DNA of 64,000 nucleotides, taken from assembly GCF_004360145.1 (NCBI RefSeq), contig NZ_SAIT01000011.1:174939-238938 (forward strand), in the 5' to 3' direction. This document shows, piece by piece, positions 8,460-15,550 of this stretch; the stretch's first letter is position 1, and every line of letters begins with the position of its first letter. The position numbers and the translations under genes are program-made. The DNA is from Aliiroseovarius marinus (GTDB taxonomy: Bacteria > Pseudomonadota > Alphaproteobacteria > Rhodobacterales > Rhodobacteraceae). The notes under the pieces are model-generated. The model saw only the letters and a list, made by a program, of their open reading frames with translations, did not search any database and was not told the origin of the DNA.

Positions 8460-8644
8460 GCGAATTGCGAAGCAAATCGCGTGCGCACCCCCTCACAACT
8501 CCGTCCCCTTAGCCCCCCACCCGGAGCGCTAACCCGTCGGTCCACCCCAACACCCTTCCGTCCGGTCGATAGACCGACCTCTCGACGATTGCGTGCAATC
8601 GTCTGCCGGTTGGCAGACAACGCCCGACCCTCCCCACGGGAGGG
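8460..8644. repeat. Cluster of perfect or near-perfect hairpins in a gene-free stretch
   Basis: Between lepA and the next gene (about 425 bases without a convincing gene) lie several successive stem-loops. These are GCGAATTGC-GAA-GCAAATCGC (8460-8480, one mismatch), GACGATTGC-GT-GCAATCGTC (8584-8603, perfect), GTCTGCC-GGTT-GGCAGAC (8601-8618, perfect, sharing three bases with the previous one) and CCCTCCC-CAC-GGGAGGG (8628-8644, perfect). No reading frame here looks real. Confidence 0.6.
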
Positions 8645-8837
8645 CGTTCCGCCCACCCAGGGTCAGGCGATGTCCTTTGTTTAGAATCTGACATGCAATT
8701 CCTGATTGAACAGCAGCTTGCATTCGGGTGAACTGTGCCCATGACGACCGCTTTCAAAAAACTGGTTCATAAATCACTCGATGGGTTTGATTGTCTGATT
8801 GAGGTTGAATGATAATTGTGCGTGAAGGTGTTGATCT

Positions 8838-9290
8838 ATGAGAGCAGCTCTGTTCTCGGCTTTGATTGTGAGCTTGGCGATTGATTTTTCGCTCTACTTT
8901 TTCAACCCCGAGCCGGAAGCGTGGTCGTCAGATTTTACTCAAGACAGCTATACCGAAATACGCACGAAACTAGGCCCACCAATCTATACACATGGTTTGC
9001 TATATGACGACGAGGAATTCACAGCGATCCCGCAAGACTGGGTAGGTGAACCTGGTAAGATGCCGTTATTCTTTTACGACGTTTGGGTCGCAGGATGGGA
9101 GGTAGGAGACCTTTTGTTATTCCCCAAGGTGTTGGCGATCGAGTACTCACTCTTTCTTGAGTATTGTAAGCACAATGATACGCCCAACCCTTGCGATGAA
9201 GAAAACATTGTCACGAGGTTCAGGTGGTTCTGGATGCGGCCTGCTGGCGCGGACAAGTACGAGTATGGGGTCTCGGGTTTCAAGATCTAG
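8838..9290 (+). CDS. Hypothetical membrane-anchored or secreted protein
   Basis: A 150-residue protein with an N-terminal hydrophobic helix (residues 2-22) that could be a signal peptide or anchor. It is followed by an acidic, aromatic-rich part (EPEAWSSDFTQDSY, GPPIYTHGLLYDDEEF, RFRWFWMRP). Two cysteines, in EYCKH and NPCDE, lie close together. No family is recognised. Its composition is clearly more AT-rich than the surrounding core genes. It stands alone behind the hairpin cluster. Confidence 0.6.
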   Translation: MRAALFSALIVSLAIDFSLYFFNPEPEAWSSDFTQDSYTEIRTKLGPPIYTHGLLYDDEEFTAIPQDWVGEPGKMPLFFYDVWVAGWEVGDLLLFPKVLAIEYSLFLEYCKHNDTPNPCDEENIVTRFRWFWMRPAGADKYEYGVSGFKI

Positions 9291-9396
9291 CTTCGTTTGA
9301 AGTCAACTTGGAGGCGATACTCCCCTCACGAAAACTTCTGCGTGACTCCCCCTCCCAATCCCCCCTATAGCTCCCTCATCCAACATCGGAGCCCCT

Positions 9397-9903
9397 ATGC
9401 CTTGCCCCCTCTGCGCCGCAGACGCGCCTCTTTCTTCTTTCCCCGTTCCCGGCGGACCCGCTGACGCCTCGGCTGATATCTGCGCCACCTGTGCCGCTCA
9501 GATCGACGGCACGCCGGACGAGAACCACTGGCGCGGGCTGGCGTCCTCGATGTGGTCCGAGGATGCGGCGGTTCAGGTGCTCTCGGTGCGGATGCTCAAG
9601 CGGCTCGATGCTGCGTGGGCGCGGGATTTACTGGATCAGGTCTATCTGGACGAGGACACGCAGGCGTGGGTCGACAATGTGGCTGCGGCCTCGCTGCACA
9701 AGGACAGCAATGGGGTGACGCTGAACGCGGGGGACAACGTGGTGTTGATCAAGGATCTGCCCGTGAAGGGCGCAGGCTTCACCGCGAAGCGCGGCACGGC
9801 GGTGCGGGGGATCAGCCTTGTCGCCGACAATCCCGCGCATATCGAGGGCCGCGTGGAAGGGCAGCGCATTGTCATTCTGACGCAGTTTGTGAAGAAGAAA
9901 TAG
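9397..9903 (+). CDS. phnA: PhnA-type zinc-ribbon protein
   Basis: A 168-residue cytoplasmic protein of the PhnA family. The N-terminus has a zinc ribbon (CPLC at residues 3-6 and CATC near residue 30). The C-terminal PhnA domain has the signature LNAGDNVVLIKDLPVKGAG and ends IVILTQFVKKK. The name comes from linkage to phosphonate genes in E. coli, but PhnA itself is not required for C-P cleavage and its biochemical role is uncertain. No phosphonate genes are nearby. The following genes encode tiny membrane proteins. Confidence 0.88.
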   Translation: MPCPLCAADAPLSSFPVPGGPADASADICATCAAQIDGTPDENHWRGLASSMWSEDAAVQVLSVRMLKRLDAAWARDLLDQVYLDEDTQAWVDNVAAASLHKDSNGVTLNAGDNVVLIKDLPVKGAGFTAKRGTAVRGISLVADNPAHIEGRVEGQRIVILTQFVKKK

Positions 9904-9949
9904 CCAGCGCGGGCCCCGTCGGCTATGCCGCCCGGAAAGGAGACCCGCC

Positions 9950-10144
9950 ATGCGCGCACCGCTTTGGAAAATCGTCGCCACGTTTTACGGCATCATCGGC
10001 TCGACCATCGCTTCGGTGCTGGTGGTGATTGCACTGGTGAACGGTGTTTCGGGACTGTGGCCGCTTCTGGGCGCGGCCGCCGTGGGCTTCGTGATCGGCC
10101 TGCCGGTGAGTTACTATGTCGCGCGTGCGATGGCGGGCGATTGA
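9950..10144 (+). CDS. Small two-helix membrane protein
   Basis: A 64-residue protein with two transmembrane segments (residues 8-30 and 36-58), separated by a short GVSGLW turn and ending in VARAMAGD. It begins 46 bases after phnA with AAAGGAG upstream. It resembles the next gene in length, topology and its ending (LPVSYYVARAM here, APVSWVVAKQI there). The pair therefore looks like an old duplication. Function unknown. Confidence 0.75.
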   Translation: MRAPLWKIVATFYGIIGSTIASVLVVIALVNGVSGLWPLLGAAAVGFVIGLPVSYYVARAMAGD

Positions 10145-10213
10145 TCCGGATCAAAGCGCCCTAGGTTGGACGGGCAGAAGGTCCTCCTGCAAATATTCTG
10201 CAAGGAGATTAAC

Positions 10214-10393
10214 ATGTTACGTCTTGCCGCCGTCATCTACATCCTTCTAGGCGCCACGCTGGCTGGCATCCTGATCGTCGCCGCCTTGACCGTGGGCATG
10301 GATACCGCCCAGCCGATCATCTACGCCGCGATCGCCGGTTTCCTTGTCGCCGCCCCCGTATCTTGGGTCGTCGCCAAGCAGATCAACGGCTAA
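10214..10393 (+). CDS. Small two-helix membrane protein (paralogue of preceding gene)
   Basis: A 59-residue protein with two hydrophobic helices (residues 5-26 and 34-54) and a PVSW-VAKQING end matching the previous protein. AAGGAG lies eight bases before the ATG, which fixes the start well. Related tiny proteins of Rhodobacteraceae are sometimes mislabelled CTP synthetase in databases; there is no sequence reason for that name here. Function unknown. Confidence 0.75.
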   Translation: MLRLAAVIYILLGATLAGILIVAALTVGMDTAQPIIYAAIAGFLVAAPVSWVVAKQING

Positions 10394-10447
10394 GCCACGT
10401 TTTCAGGTTGAAAATGGACCGCCGGCGGGGGTAATGCTTCGTCCAGC

Positions 10448-10524
10448 GGTCCCTTAGCTCAACTGGATAGAGCAGCTGACTTCTAATCAGCAGGTTGAGG
10501 GTTCGAGTCCTTCAGGGATCGCCA
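10448..10524 (+). tRNA. tRNA-Arg (anticodon TCT)
   Basis: A 77-base cloverleaf with acceptor GGTCCCT pairing AGGGATC (one G-T), D-arm GCTC/GAGC, and anticodon arm GCTGA-CTTCTAA-TCAGC giving anticodon TCT (reads AGA, AGG by wobble). The T-arm is GAGGG-TTCGAGT-CCTTC with one G-T pair, and the discriminator G and CCA are encoded. All invariant bases (T8, the TTCGA of the T-loop) are present. Confidence 0.96.
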
Positions 10525-10650
10525 TCATCCAATCGCGTCATAAACGCCCTTCGGGTCCCCGTCATTGTTCGGTGCCACCAATCGTGCTAGCCTGTTGATA
10601 CCCCGTTACGGGGACGGTTGAGCTGTGCGCATTATGGAAGGAGCCGCAGG

Positions 10651-11610
10651 ATGAAAGCCGTCATCTATGACCGCTATGGCAGTCCCGAGCAGCTGCGGCT
10701 GACGGATATCGACACGCCCGAACCCGCGAAGGGAGGGATCCGGGTCAAGGTTCTGGCCTGCGCGGTGAACTTGTCGGATTGGGAGTACCTGACCGGCTCG
10801 CCTGCATGGGTGCGGACTGTTGGCGGGTTGTTCAAGCCTAAGGTGTCGGTTCTGGGATCAGATATTGTTGGCATCGTCGACAAGCTGGGCGAGGGCGTCA
10901 GCGGGTTCGAGATCGGGCAGCGGGTCATGGGGGATTATGTCATGACGCGCGGCGGGTTTGCAGAATATGCCTGTGTGCCTGCGGGCGAAACTGTAACCGT
11001 TCCTGACGCCCTTTCGGATGACATTGCGGCCTGCCTGCCGCAGGCGGGCGGTATTGCCGTAGCGGGCGCTGAGGGCCTGTTGGAAGGGGACCGGATGCTG
11101 ATCAACGGAGCGGGCGGCGGGTCGGGCACGATGACATTGCAGCTGGCAAAGGCCGCTGGGGCGCATGTGACAGCCGTGGACAACGCTGGCAAAACCGCGT
11201 GGCTTGCCAGTTTGGGTGCGGACGAGGTGATCGACTATGCCAAGGTGAACTTCACCGAGACGGGCCAGACGTGGGATCGGATCCTTGATATGGTTGCGAC
11301 CCGCGGCCCGCGCGAGATCTCTCGCGCGCTTGCCGAAGGCGGGGCTTACAAGGCGCTGGGCGGCGACGTACCCACGCTTCTGTCGATCGTTTTCGGCGGG
11401 AAGCTCCTGTCGCACGGTAAATCCATTGGGATGCTTCTGGTGCCGTCTGGGCAGGAGCTGACGCGCCGCGTGGCCGAGTATGCGGTGCAGGGGCGGATCG
11501 CCCCGCATGTGGACGCCGTGCTTCCCCTCGCCTCCGTCCCAGAGGCTTTGGAGCGGACGGGGAAAGGCCAAGTGTTGGGCAAGATCGTCATTAAGCCAAG
11601 CCTTGCGTGA
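10651..11610 (+). CDS. NAD(P)-dependent MDR oxidoreductase, quinone oxidoreductase-like
   Basis: A 319-residue medium-chain dehydrogenase/reductase without the catalytic zinc ligands. The GroES-like domain starts MKAVIYDRYGSPEQLRL, and the cysteine of zinc ADHs is replaced in AVNLSDWEYLTG. The Rossmann domain has NGAGGGSGTMTLQLAKAAGA near residue 150. Such enzymes reduce quinones or enones with NAD(P)H. The ATG preceded by GGAG is preferred to an ATG further upstream. It stands alone after tRNA-Arg and converges with the carboxymuconolactone-decarboxylase-like gene, 25 bases away. The substrate is unknown. Confidence 0.85.
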   Translation: MKAVIYDRYGSPEQLRLTDIDTPEPAKGGIRVKVLACAVNLSDWEYLTGSPAWVRTVGGLFKPKVSVLGSDIVGIVDKLGEGVSGFEIGQRVMGDYVMTRGGFAEYACVPAGETVTVPDALSDDIAACLPQAGGIAVAGAEGLLEGDRMLINGAGGGSGTMTLQLAKAAGAHVTAVDNAGKTAWLASLGADEVIDYAKVNFTETGQTWDRILDMVATRGPREISRALAEGGAYKALGGDVPTLLSIVFGGKLLSHGKSIGMLLVPSGQELTRRVAEYAVQGRIAPHVDAVLPLASVPEALERTGKGQVLGKIVIKPSLA

Positions 11611-11635
11611 GTGACCCTGCCCGACGTGTTGCCAG

Positions 11636-12019
11636 TTAAGAAGTTTCTTCCAGCACCTTGCGCGCCGCACGGAAGCACTCCAGCGCCTGTGGTACGCCGC
11701 AATAGATCCCGATCACGTGGATGATCGCGCGGATTTCCTCTTTGGTGACGCCGTTGTTGATGGCACCGCGGCAGTGCAGCTCCCATTCGTGCATCTTGCC
11801 CAACGCGCCGATCATCGACAGGTTCATCATCGAGCGGGTCTTGGCGTCGATCACGTCGTCGCCCCAGCCAAAGCCCCAGCACCACGCGGTCATGGCTTCC
11901 TGAAACGGGCGGGTGAAATCGTCTGCGGCGGCAAGGTTTTTCTCGACATATTCCGCACCCAAGGTGCCCTTGCGCTGCTCTAGTCCCTTCAGGAACAGGT
12001 CTTCGTCAAACGTGCTCAT
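11636..12019 (-). CDS. Carboxymuconolactone decarboxylase family protein
   Basis: A 127-residue protein of the CMD/AhpD-like helical family. It shows DVIDAKTRSMMNLSMIGALG and the conserved HCRGAINNGVTKEEIRAIIHVIGIYCGVP. The E-x-x-x-H region (WELHCRGA) matches PcaC-type 4-carboxymuconolactone decarboxylases rather than the C-x-x-C peroxidase type. It lies three bases after the aldehyde dehydrogenase stop and is the last gene of the rpiR-Rieske-ALDH operon. The other protocatechuate genes are not here, so it probably acts on another product of this pathway. Confidence 0.85.
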   Translation of the reverse strand: MSTFDEDLFLKGLEQRKGTLGAEYVEKNLAAADDFTRPFQEAMTAWCWGFGWGDDVIDAKTRSMMNLSMIGALGKMHEWELHCRGAINNGVTKEEIRAIIHVIGIYCGVPQALECFRAARKVLEETS

Positions 12020-12022
12020 CTC

Positions 12023-13468
12023 TTAGCCCTTCAATTTGATTGCGACATTTTTTGTCTGCACATAGTTCCACAGCGCCTCGCGCCCTTTTTCACGACCATA
12101 GCCGGATTTGCCGTAGCCACCGAAGGGCGTTTCGACGCCGCCTGCATACCATTCATTGACGAACACCTGACCTGCGCGGATCTGGCGGGCGGCCGTCGTG
12201 GCGCGGTCGAGGTCGCTTGTGAAGACGCCGCCGACCAGCCCATAGGGCGTGCCATTGGCAATCTGGATTGCCTCGTCGTCGTCGCGGAATTTCAGGACAG
12301 AGAGCACGGGCCCGAAGACCTCGTCATTGGCGATGGCCATGTCGGGCGTGACACCCGTCAGGATGGTGGGTTCCAGAAACGCACCGGGGATGTTCATCTT
12401 GCGGCCACCCGTGGCGACCGTGGCCCCGTCCGCTTCCGCGGCTTGGATCATGCCTGCGGCCCTATCCCGCTGCGCGTCGGACACCATTGCGCCCATCGTT
12501 GCCCCGTATTCCGGCTGGTCGATGCCGGGTTTGACGGAGAGCGACTGGGCGACACCGACCATACGCTCGACCAACTCGTCATGGACGCTGTCATGCACAA
12601 TCACGCGGCTCATGGCGGAACACACCTGACCGGCGTTGAAGTAGATGCCCCAACGGACGTCATTTTCGAACGCGTCCAGATCGGCGTCATCGTGGACGAT
12701 GGCGGCGGATTTCCCGCCAAGCTCGAGCACGCAAGGCACGACATTCTTGGCGGCGGAGGTGGCAATGGCAATGCCTGTGGGCACCGAGCCGGTGAAGACG
12801 ATCTGGTTCACCTCGGGGTGGGCCGACAGGGCGGCACCGGCTTCGTGGCCCAAACCGCACAGGATATTCACGGCGCCTTTGGGCAGACCCACAGCCTCGG
12901 CAGCGGAGGCGAACCATGCGTTGCTGAGGGGCGTCAGTTCCGGCGTCTTGATCACACAGGCGTTGCCGGTGGCCAAGGCTGCCGACAGCGACCGCGCGGT
13001 CATTTCCACGGGATAATTCCACGGGATGATCTGGGCTGAGACGCCGAAGGGCTCGTAGGTCGTGAAGTCGAAATAGCCCTTGCCCAGCGGGATCGAGCGG
13101 CCTTCGACGGTTTCGGCCTGATTGCCATAGTATTCGAAATAGCGTGCCGCGCCTTCGACCTCGATCCGGGCTTCCCACAGCGGCTTGCCCTGTTCCAGCG
13201 TCAGAACCTCGGCGATTTCGTCGATATGATCCATAAGGTAGCGGCCCATCGCCTGCACCATGCGCCCGCGCTCGACCGGGCGCAGATCGGACAGGGCGCC
13301 CGACAGATGCACACGGCGCGCAGCCATAACGGCGCGGTCCACGTCGCCCGCATCGGCCAGCGCCTGCTCGGCCAGCCTTTCGCCGGTGCCGGGGTTGATC
13401 ACGTCGATCCGCCCCGCGCCGCCGTCGACCCATGCGCCGTCAATGTAGTTTTGCCAATAGGTCTTCAT
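12023..13468 (-). CDS. Aldehyde dehydrogenase of the Rieske operon
   Basis: A 481-residue NAD(P)-dependent aldehyde dehydrogenase. The key residues are N151 (PWNYP), E249 (LELGGKS) and catalytic C283 (NAGQVCS), with the cofactor loop FTGSVPTG at 226-233. The overall style is that of betaine-aldehyde or semialdehyde dehydrogenases. The stop lies three bases from the next gene and the start 36 bases after the Rieske gene, so all four minus-strand genes probably form one transcript. The substrate is unknown; an aldehyde produced by demethylation or ring opening of the pathway compound is an inference. Confidence 0.92.
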   Translation of the reverse strand: MKTYWQNYIDGAWVDGGAGRIDVINPGTGERLAEQALADAGDVDRAVMAARRVHLSGALSDLRPVERGRMVQAMGRYLMDHIDEIAEVLTLEQGKPLWEARIEVEGAARYFEYYGNQAETVEGRSIPLGKGYFDFTTYEPFGVSAQIIPWNYPVEMTARSLSAALATGNACVIKTPELTPLSNAWFASAAEAVGLPKGAVNILCGLGHEAGAALSAHPEVNQIVFTGSVPTGIAIATSAAKNVVPCVLELGGKSAAIVHDDADLDAFENDVRWGIYFNAGQVCSAMSRVIVHDSVHDELVERMVGVAQSLSVKPGIDQPEYGATMGAMVSDAQRDRAAGMIQAAEADGATVATGGRKMNIPGAFLEPTILTGVTPDMAIANDEVFGPVLSVLKFRDDDEAIQIANGTPYGLVGGVFTSDLDRATTAARQIRAGQVFVNEWYAGGVETPFGGYGKSGYGREKGREALWNYVQTKNVAIKLKG

Positions 13469-13504
13469 CTTGGGTTTCGTCCTGTTTGGGCGCGTCGCGC
13501 GTTC

Positions 13505-14599
13505 CTATTCCGGGCCATCGACCGCCTCGCGCATCCACTGATGCAACGCGGCAATCGAATGTTCCGAGCTGACACCGCAGGCAGGATCCAGCACCAGAGG
13601 GCCGGGGCGATAGCCGCGCGATTTCAACCCGCGCTGCACACTTTCCACCAGCCGGATGTCCTCTTCAACCGTGGTGTCGCGATCTTGCACGGCAAGCCCG
13701 CGGATCACATCGCTTTCGGCACCCTCGGGCGTGTACCAGCCGCGCCAGACCGTGCAGTTTTCAGGCCCATCCGCGCGCCAGTGATAGGTGTTCAAGACGT
13801 TGCCCGGATAGCATTGGAACGAGAACATGGGCCACAGGAACCAGCTTTGATAATCCCCCGCGTGGGGCACCGAGAGGTCTACGGGATAGGTCATCTTGTC
13901 CATCGACTGACATTCGGTCGTATGGCGTAGAACGTATCCGCCCCCCGCATCCGGTTGGATGTCATAGGTTTCCGGCTTGATCACACCCTCGGCGAAGGTC
14001 GCGTGGTTCATCGGGCAGTGATAGCACTCGGAATAATTCTCGACCGAGACCTTCCAGTTGCAATTCTCCGGCACTTCGACCCATTCCAGCGGGGCGAGGT
14101 CATCGACGTTTGGGACGAAGGCGGCGATTTCTTCCCGCACGCCGGGGAACCAGTTGTCCATTGGCACGGCGTCGTCATCCAGATTGACGAAGAGAAAGCC
14201 GTGGAAATCCTCGGTCCGCACTTCTGTTAGGCAGATCTCGGACCGGTCAAAACCCGGCACGGATTTGATGTTCGGCCCTGCCCGCAGATGGCCGGTCAGC
14301 TCGTAGGTCCAGGCGTGATAGGGGCAGACCACCACGCGGGTGTTGCCGGTGCCGGTGACCATCTCGTGCGCGCGGTGTTGGCAGACGTTATAGAAGGTGC
14401 GGATCACCTCGTCCCGGCCACGGATCGAGAACAGGCTTTGGCCCGCGATCTCGAAGGTGAAATAGTCGCCGACATTGGGCAGTTGGCTGGCATGGCCCGC
14501 GAACTGCCACGTCCGAGCGAGCAGGCCAGACATTTCCTGCGCGTAAATCTCGGGGTCGGTGTAATAGCGCGCGGCCAAAGACCTGATGGGTTCGGTCAT
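13505..14599 (-). CDS. Rieske-type oxygenase alpha subunit (probable N-demethylase)
   Basis: A 364-residue Rieske non-heme iron oxygenase. The [2Fe-2S] ligands are C73-x-H75 and C92-x2-H95. The mononuclear iron site has H194 and H199 in YHCPMNH, with an acidic ligand in VEED near residue 314. The short length and CYHCPMNHATF motif resemble the glycine-betaine, stachydrine and carnitine oxygenases (GbcA, Stc2, CntA types) rather than aromatic dioxygenases. The adjacent flavin demethylase also points to removal of an N-methyl group from a betaine. No partner reductase is in the window. It overlaps the RpiR gene by four bases. Confidence 0.85.
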   Translation of the reverse strand: MTEPIRSLAARYYTDPEIYAQEMSGLLARTWQFAGHASQLPNVGDYFTFEIAGQSLFSIRGRDEVIRTFYNVCQHRAHEMVTGTGNTRVVVCPYHAWTYELTGHLRAGPNIKSVPGFDRSEICLTEVRTEDFHGFLFVNLDDDAVPMDNWFPGVREEIAAFVPNVDDLAPLEWVEVPENCNWKVSVENYSECYHCPMNHATFAEGVIKPETYDIQPDAGGGYVLRHTTECQSMDKMTYPVDLSVPHAGDYQSWFLWPMFSFQCYPGNVLNTYHWRADGPENCTVWRGWYTPEGAESDVIRGLAVQDRDTTVEEDIRLVESVQRGLKSRGYRPGPLVLDPACGVSSEHSIAALHQWMREAVDGPE

Positions 14600-15483
14600 G
14601 TCTTCTCCTCGTGATACAGTCCCAACTGGTGGCGACGGTTGTGGAATTTCTCGACCCGCTCGACGATCTCGTCGCTGGCGACGGCGATGACGAAGGACAA
14701 GAGCGTCTCGAGCAGCGCAATGATGCTGACCGAGGACGGGAAGAACTGGGGCGTGTCGACCGAAACGACGAAGCCATGATCCGCCAGACGCAGGATCGGG
14801 CTGGCGGGGCTGTCGGACAGGGCGACGATGACCATGCCTTGTTCCCGCGCGATTTCGACGGCTTTGACCACTTCGGTCCGATAGGGTTTGCAGGTGATCG
14901 CGATCAACACGTCGCTTTCATCGGCCCATGCCAGATCATCCACGGGGGTCGAGCCCGGACGCGGGATGGCGTGGAATTCCTTCATGCCGGTCGAGGCCAG
15001 ATAGGTGAAGTTGCGCGCGATCGAATTGTTGACGCCCACGCCAAGGGTGAACACGTTGCGCGAGGACCAGATTGCCTCGGCCGCGGCTTTCAGATCGTCG
15101 GTCGAGATGCCTGCGAAGGTCTCTTCCACATTGCGCAGAACGTCTTGCACCATGTCCGCATATAGCCCGCCCAGATCGTCAGACTTGCGAATGTCCTGAA
15201 GCCAGCGCGCACGGTCGGGGAAGTCCGCCGCGCCGCGACGGATGGCATCGCGGAAGGGCGCGCGGAAATCTTCATAGCCTTCAAAGCCCACCTGCCGCGC
15301 CATGCGCACCACGGTGTTGGGTTTCACATTCGCAGCCTCGGCGATTTCGCGCACGGTGGACACCCCCACATCGCGGGGGTTTTCCAAGACGTAAGTGGCC
15401 GCCTTGCGTGCCTCGGGCGTCAGCGCGGACAGCTCATCGGCCAGACGTTCGAGAATCGTGTTTGATACATTTGTCCCATTCAT
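14596..15483 (-). CDS. RpiR-family transcriptional regulator
   Basis: A 295-residue regulator with an N-terminal RpiR helix-turn-helix (TVREIAEAANVKPNTVVRMARQVGFEGYEDFRAPF, roughly residues 40-80, given in fragments: STVREIAEAANV, NTVVRMARQVGF). The C-terminal SIS domain covers residues 125-265 (VFTLGVGVNNSIARNF, DVLIAITCKPYRTEVVKAVE). SIS domains normally bind phosphosugars, but RpiR proteins also regulate betaine and amino-acid catabolism in Rhodobacteraceae. The start at MNGTNVSN gives the expected length. It heads the minus-strand operon and is divergent from the flavoenzyme operon 67 bases away, so it probably controls both. Confidence 0.9.
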   Translation of the reverse strand: MNGTNVSNTILERLADELSALTPEARKAATYVLENPRDVGVSTVREIAEAANVKPNTVVRMARQVGFEGYEDFRAPFRDAIRRGAADFPDRARWLQDIRKSDDLGGLYADMVQDVLRNVEETFAGISTDDLKAAAEAIWSSRNVFTLGVGVNNSIARNFTYLASTGMKEFHAIPRPGSTPVDDLAWADESDVLIAITCKPYRTEVVKAVEIAREQGMVIVALSDSPASPILRLADHGFVVSVDTPQFFPSSVSIIALLETLLSFVIAVASDEIVERVEKFHNRRHQLGLYHEEKT

Positions 15484-15516
15484 GATTGACGATGGTATTT
15501 TTGTTTGCTTAGCCTG

Positions 15517-15537
15517 TCGAGAGGAAAAACGACTCGA
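15517..15537. promoter_or_regulatory. Possible RpiR operator
   Basis: TCGAG and CTCGA form a perfect inverted repeat with 11 bases between them, in the 67-base spacer of the two divergent operons. The spacing suits a dimeric regulator. No second copy was found, so support is limited. Confidence 0.3.
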
Positions 15538-15550
15538 AAAGGATGTTGTC

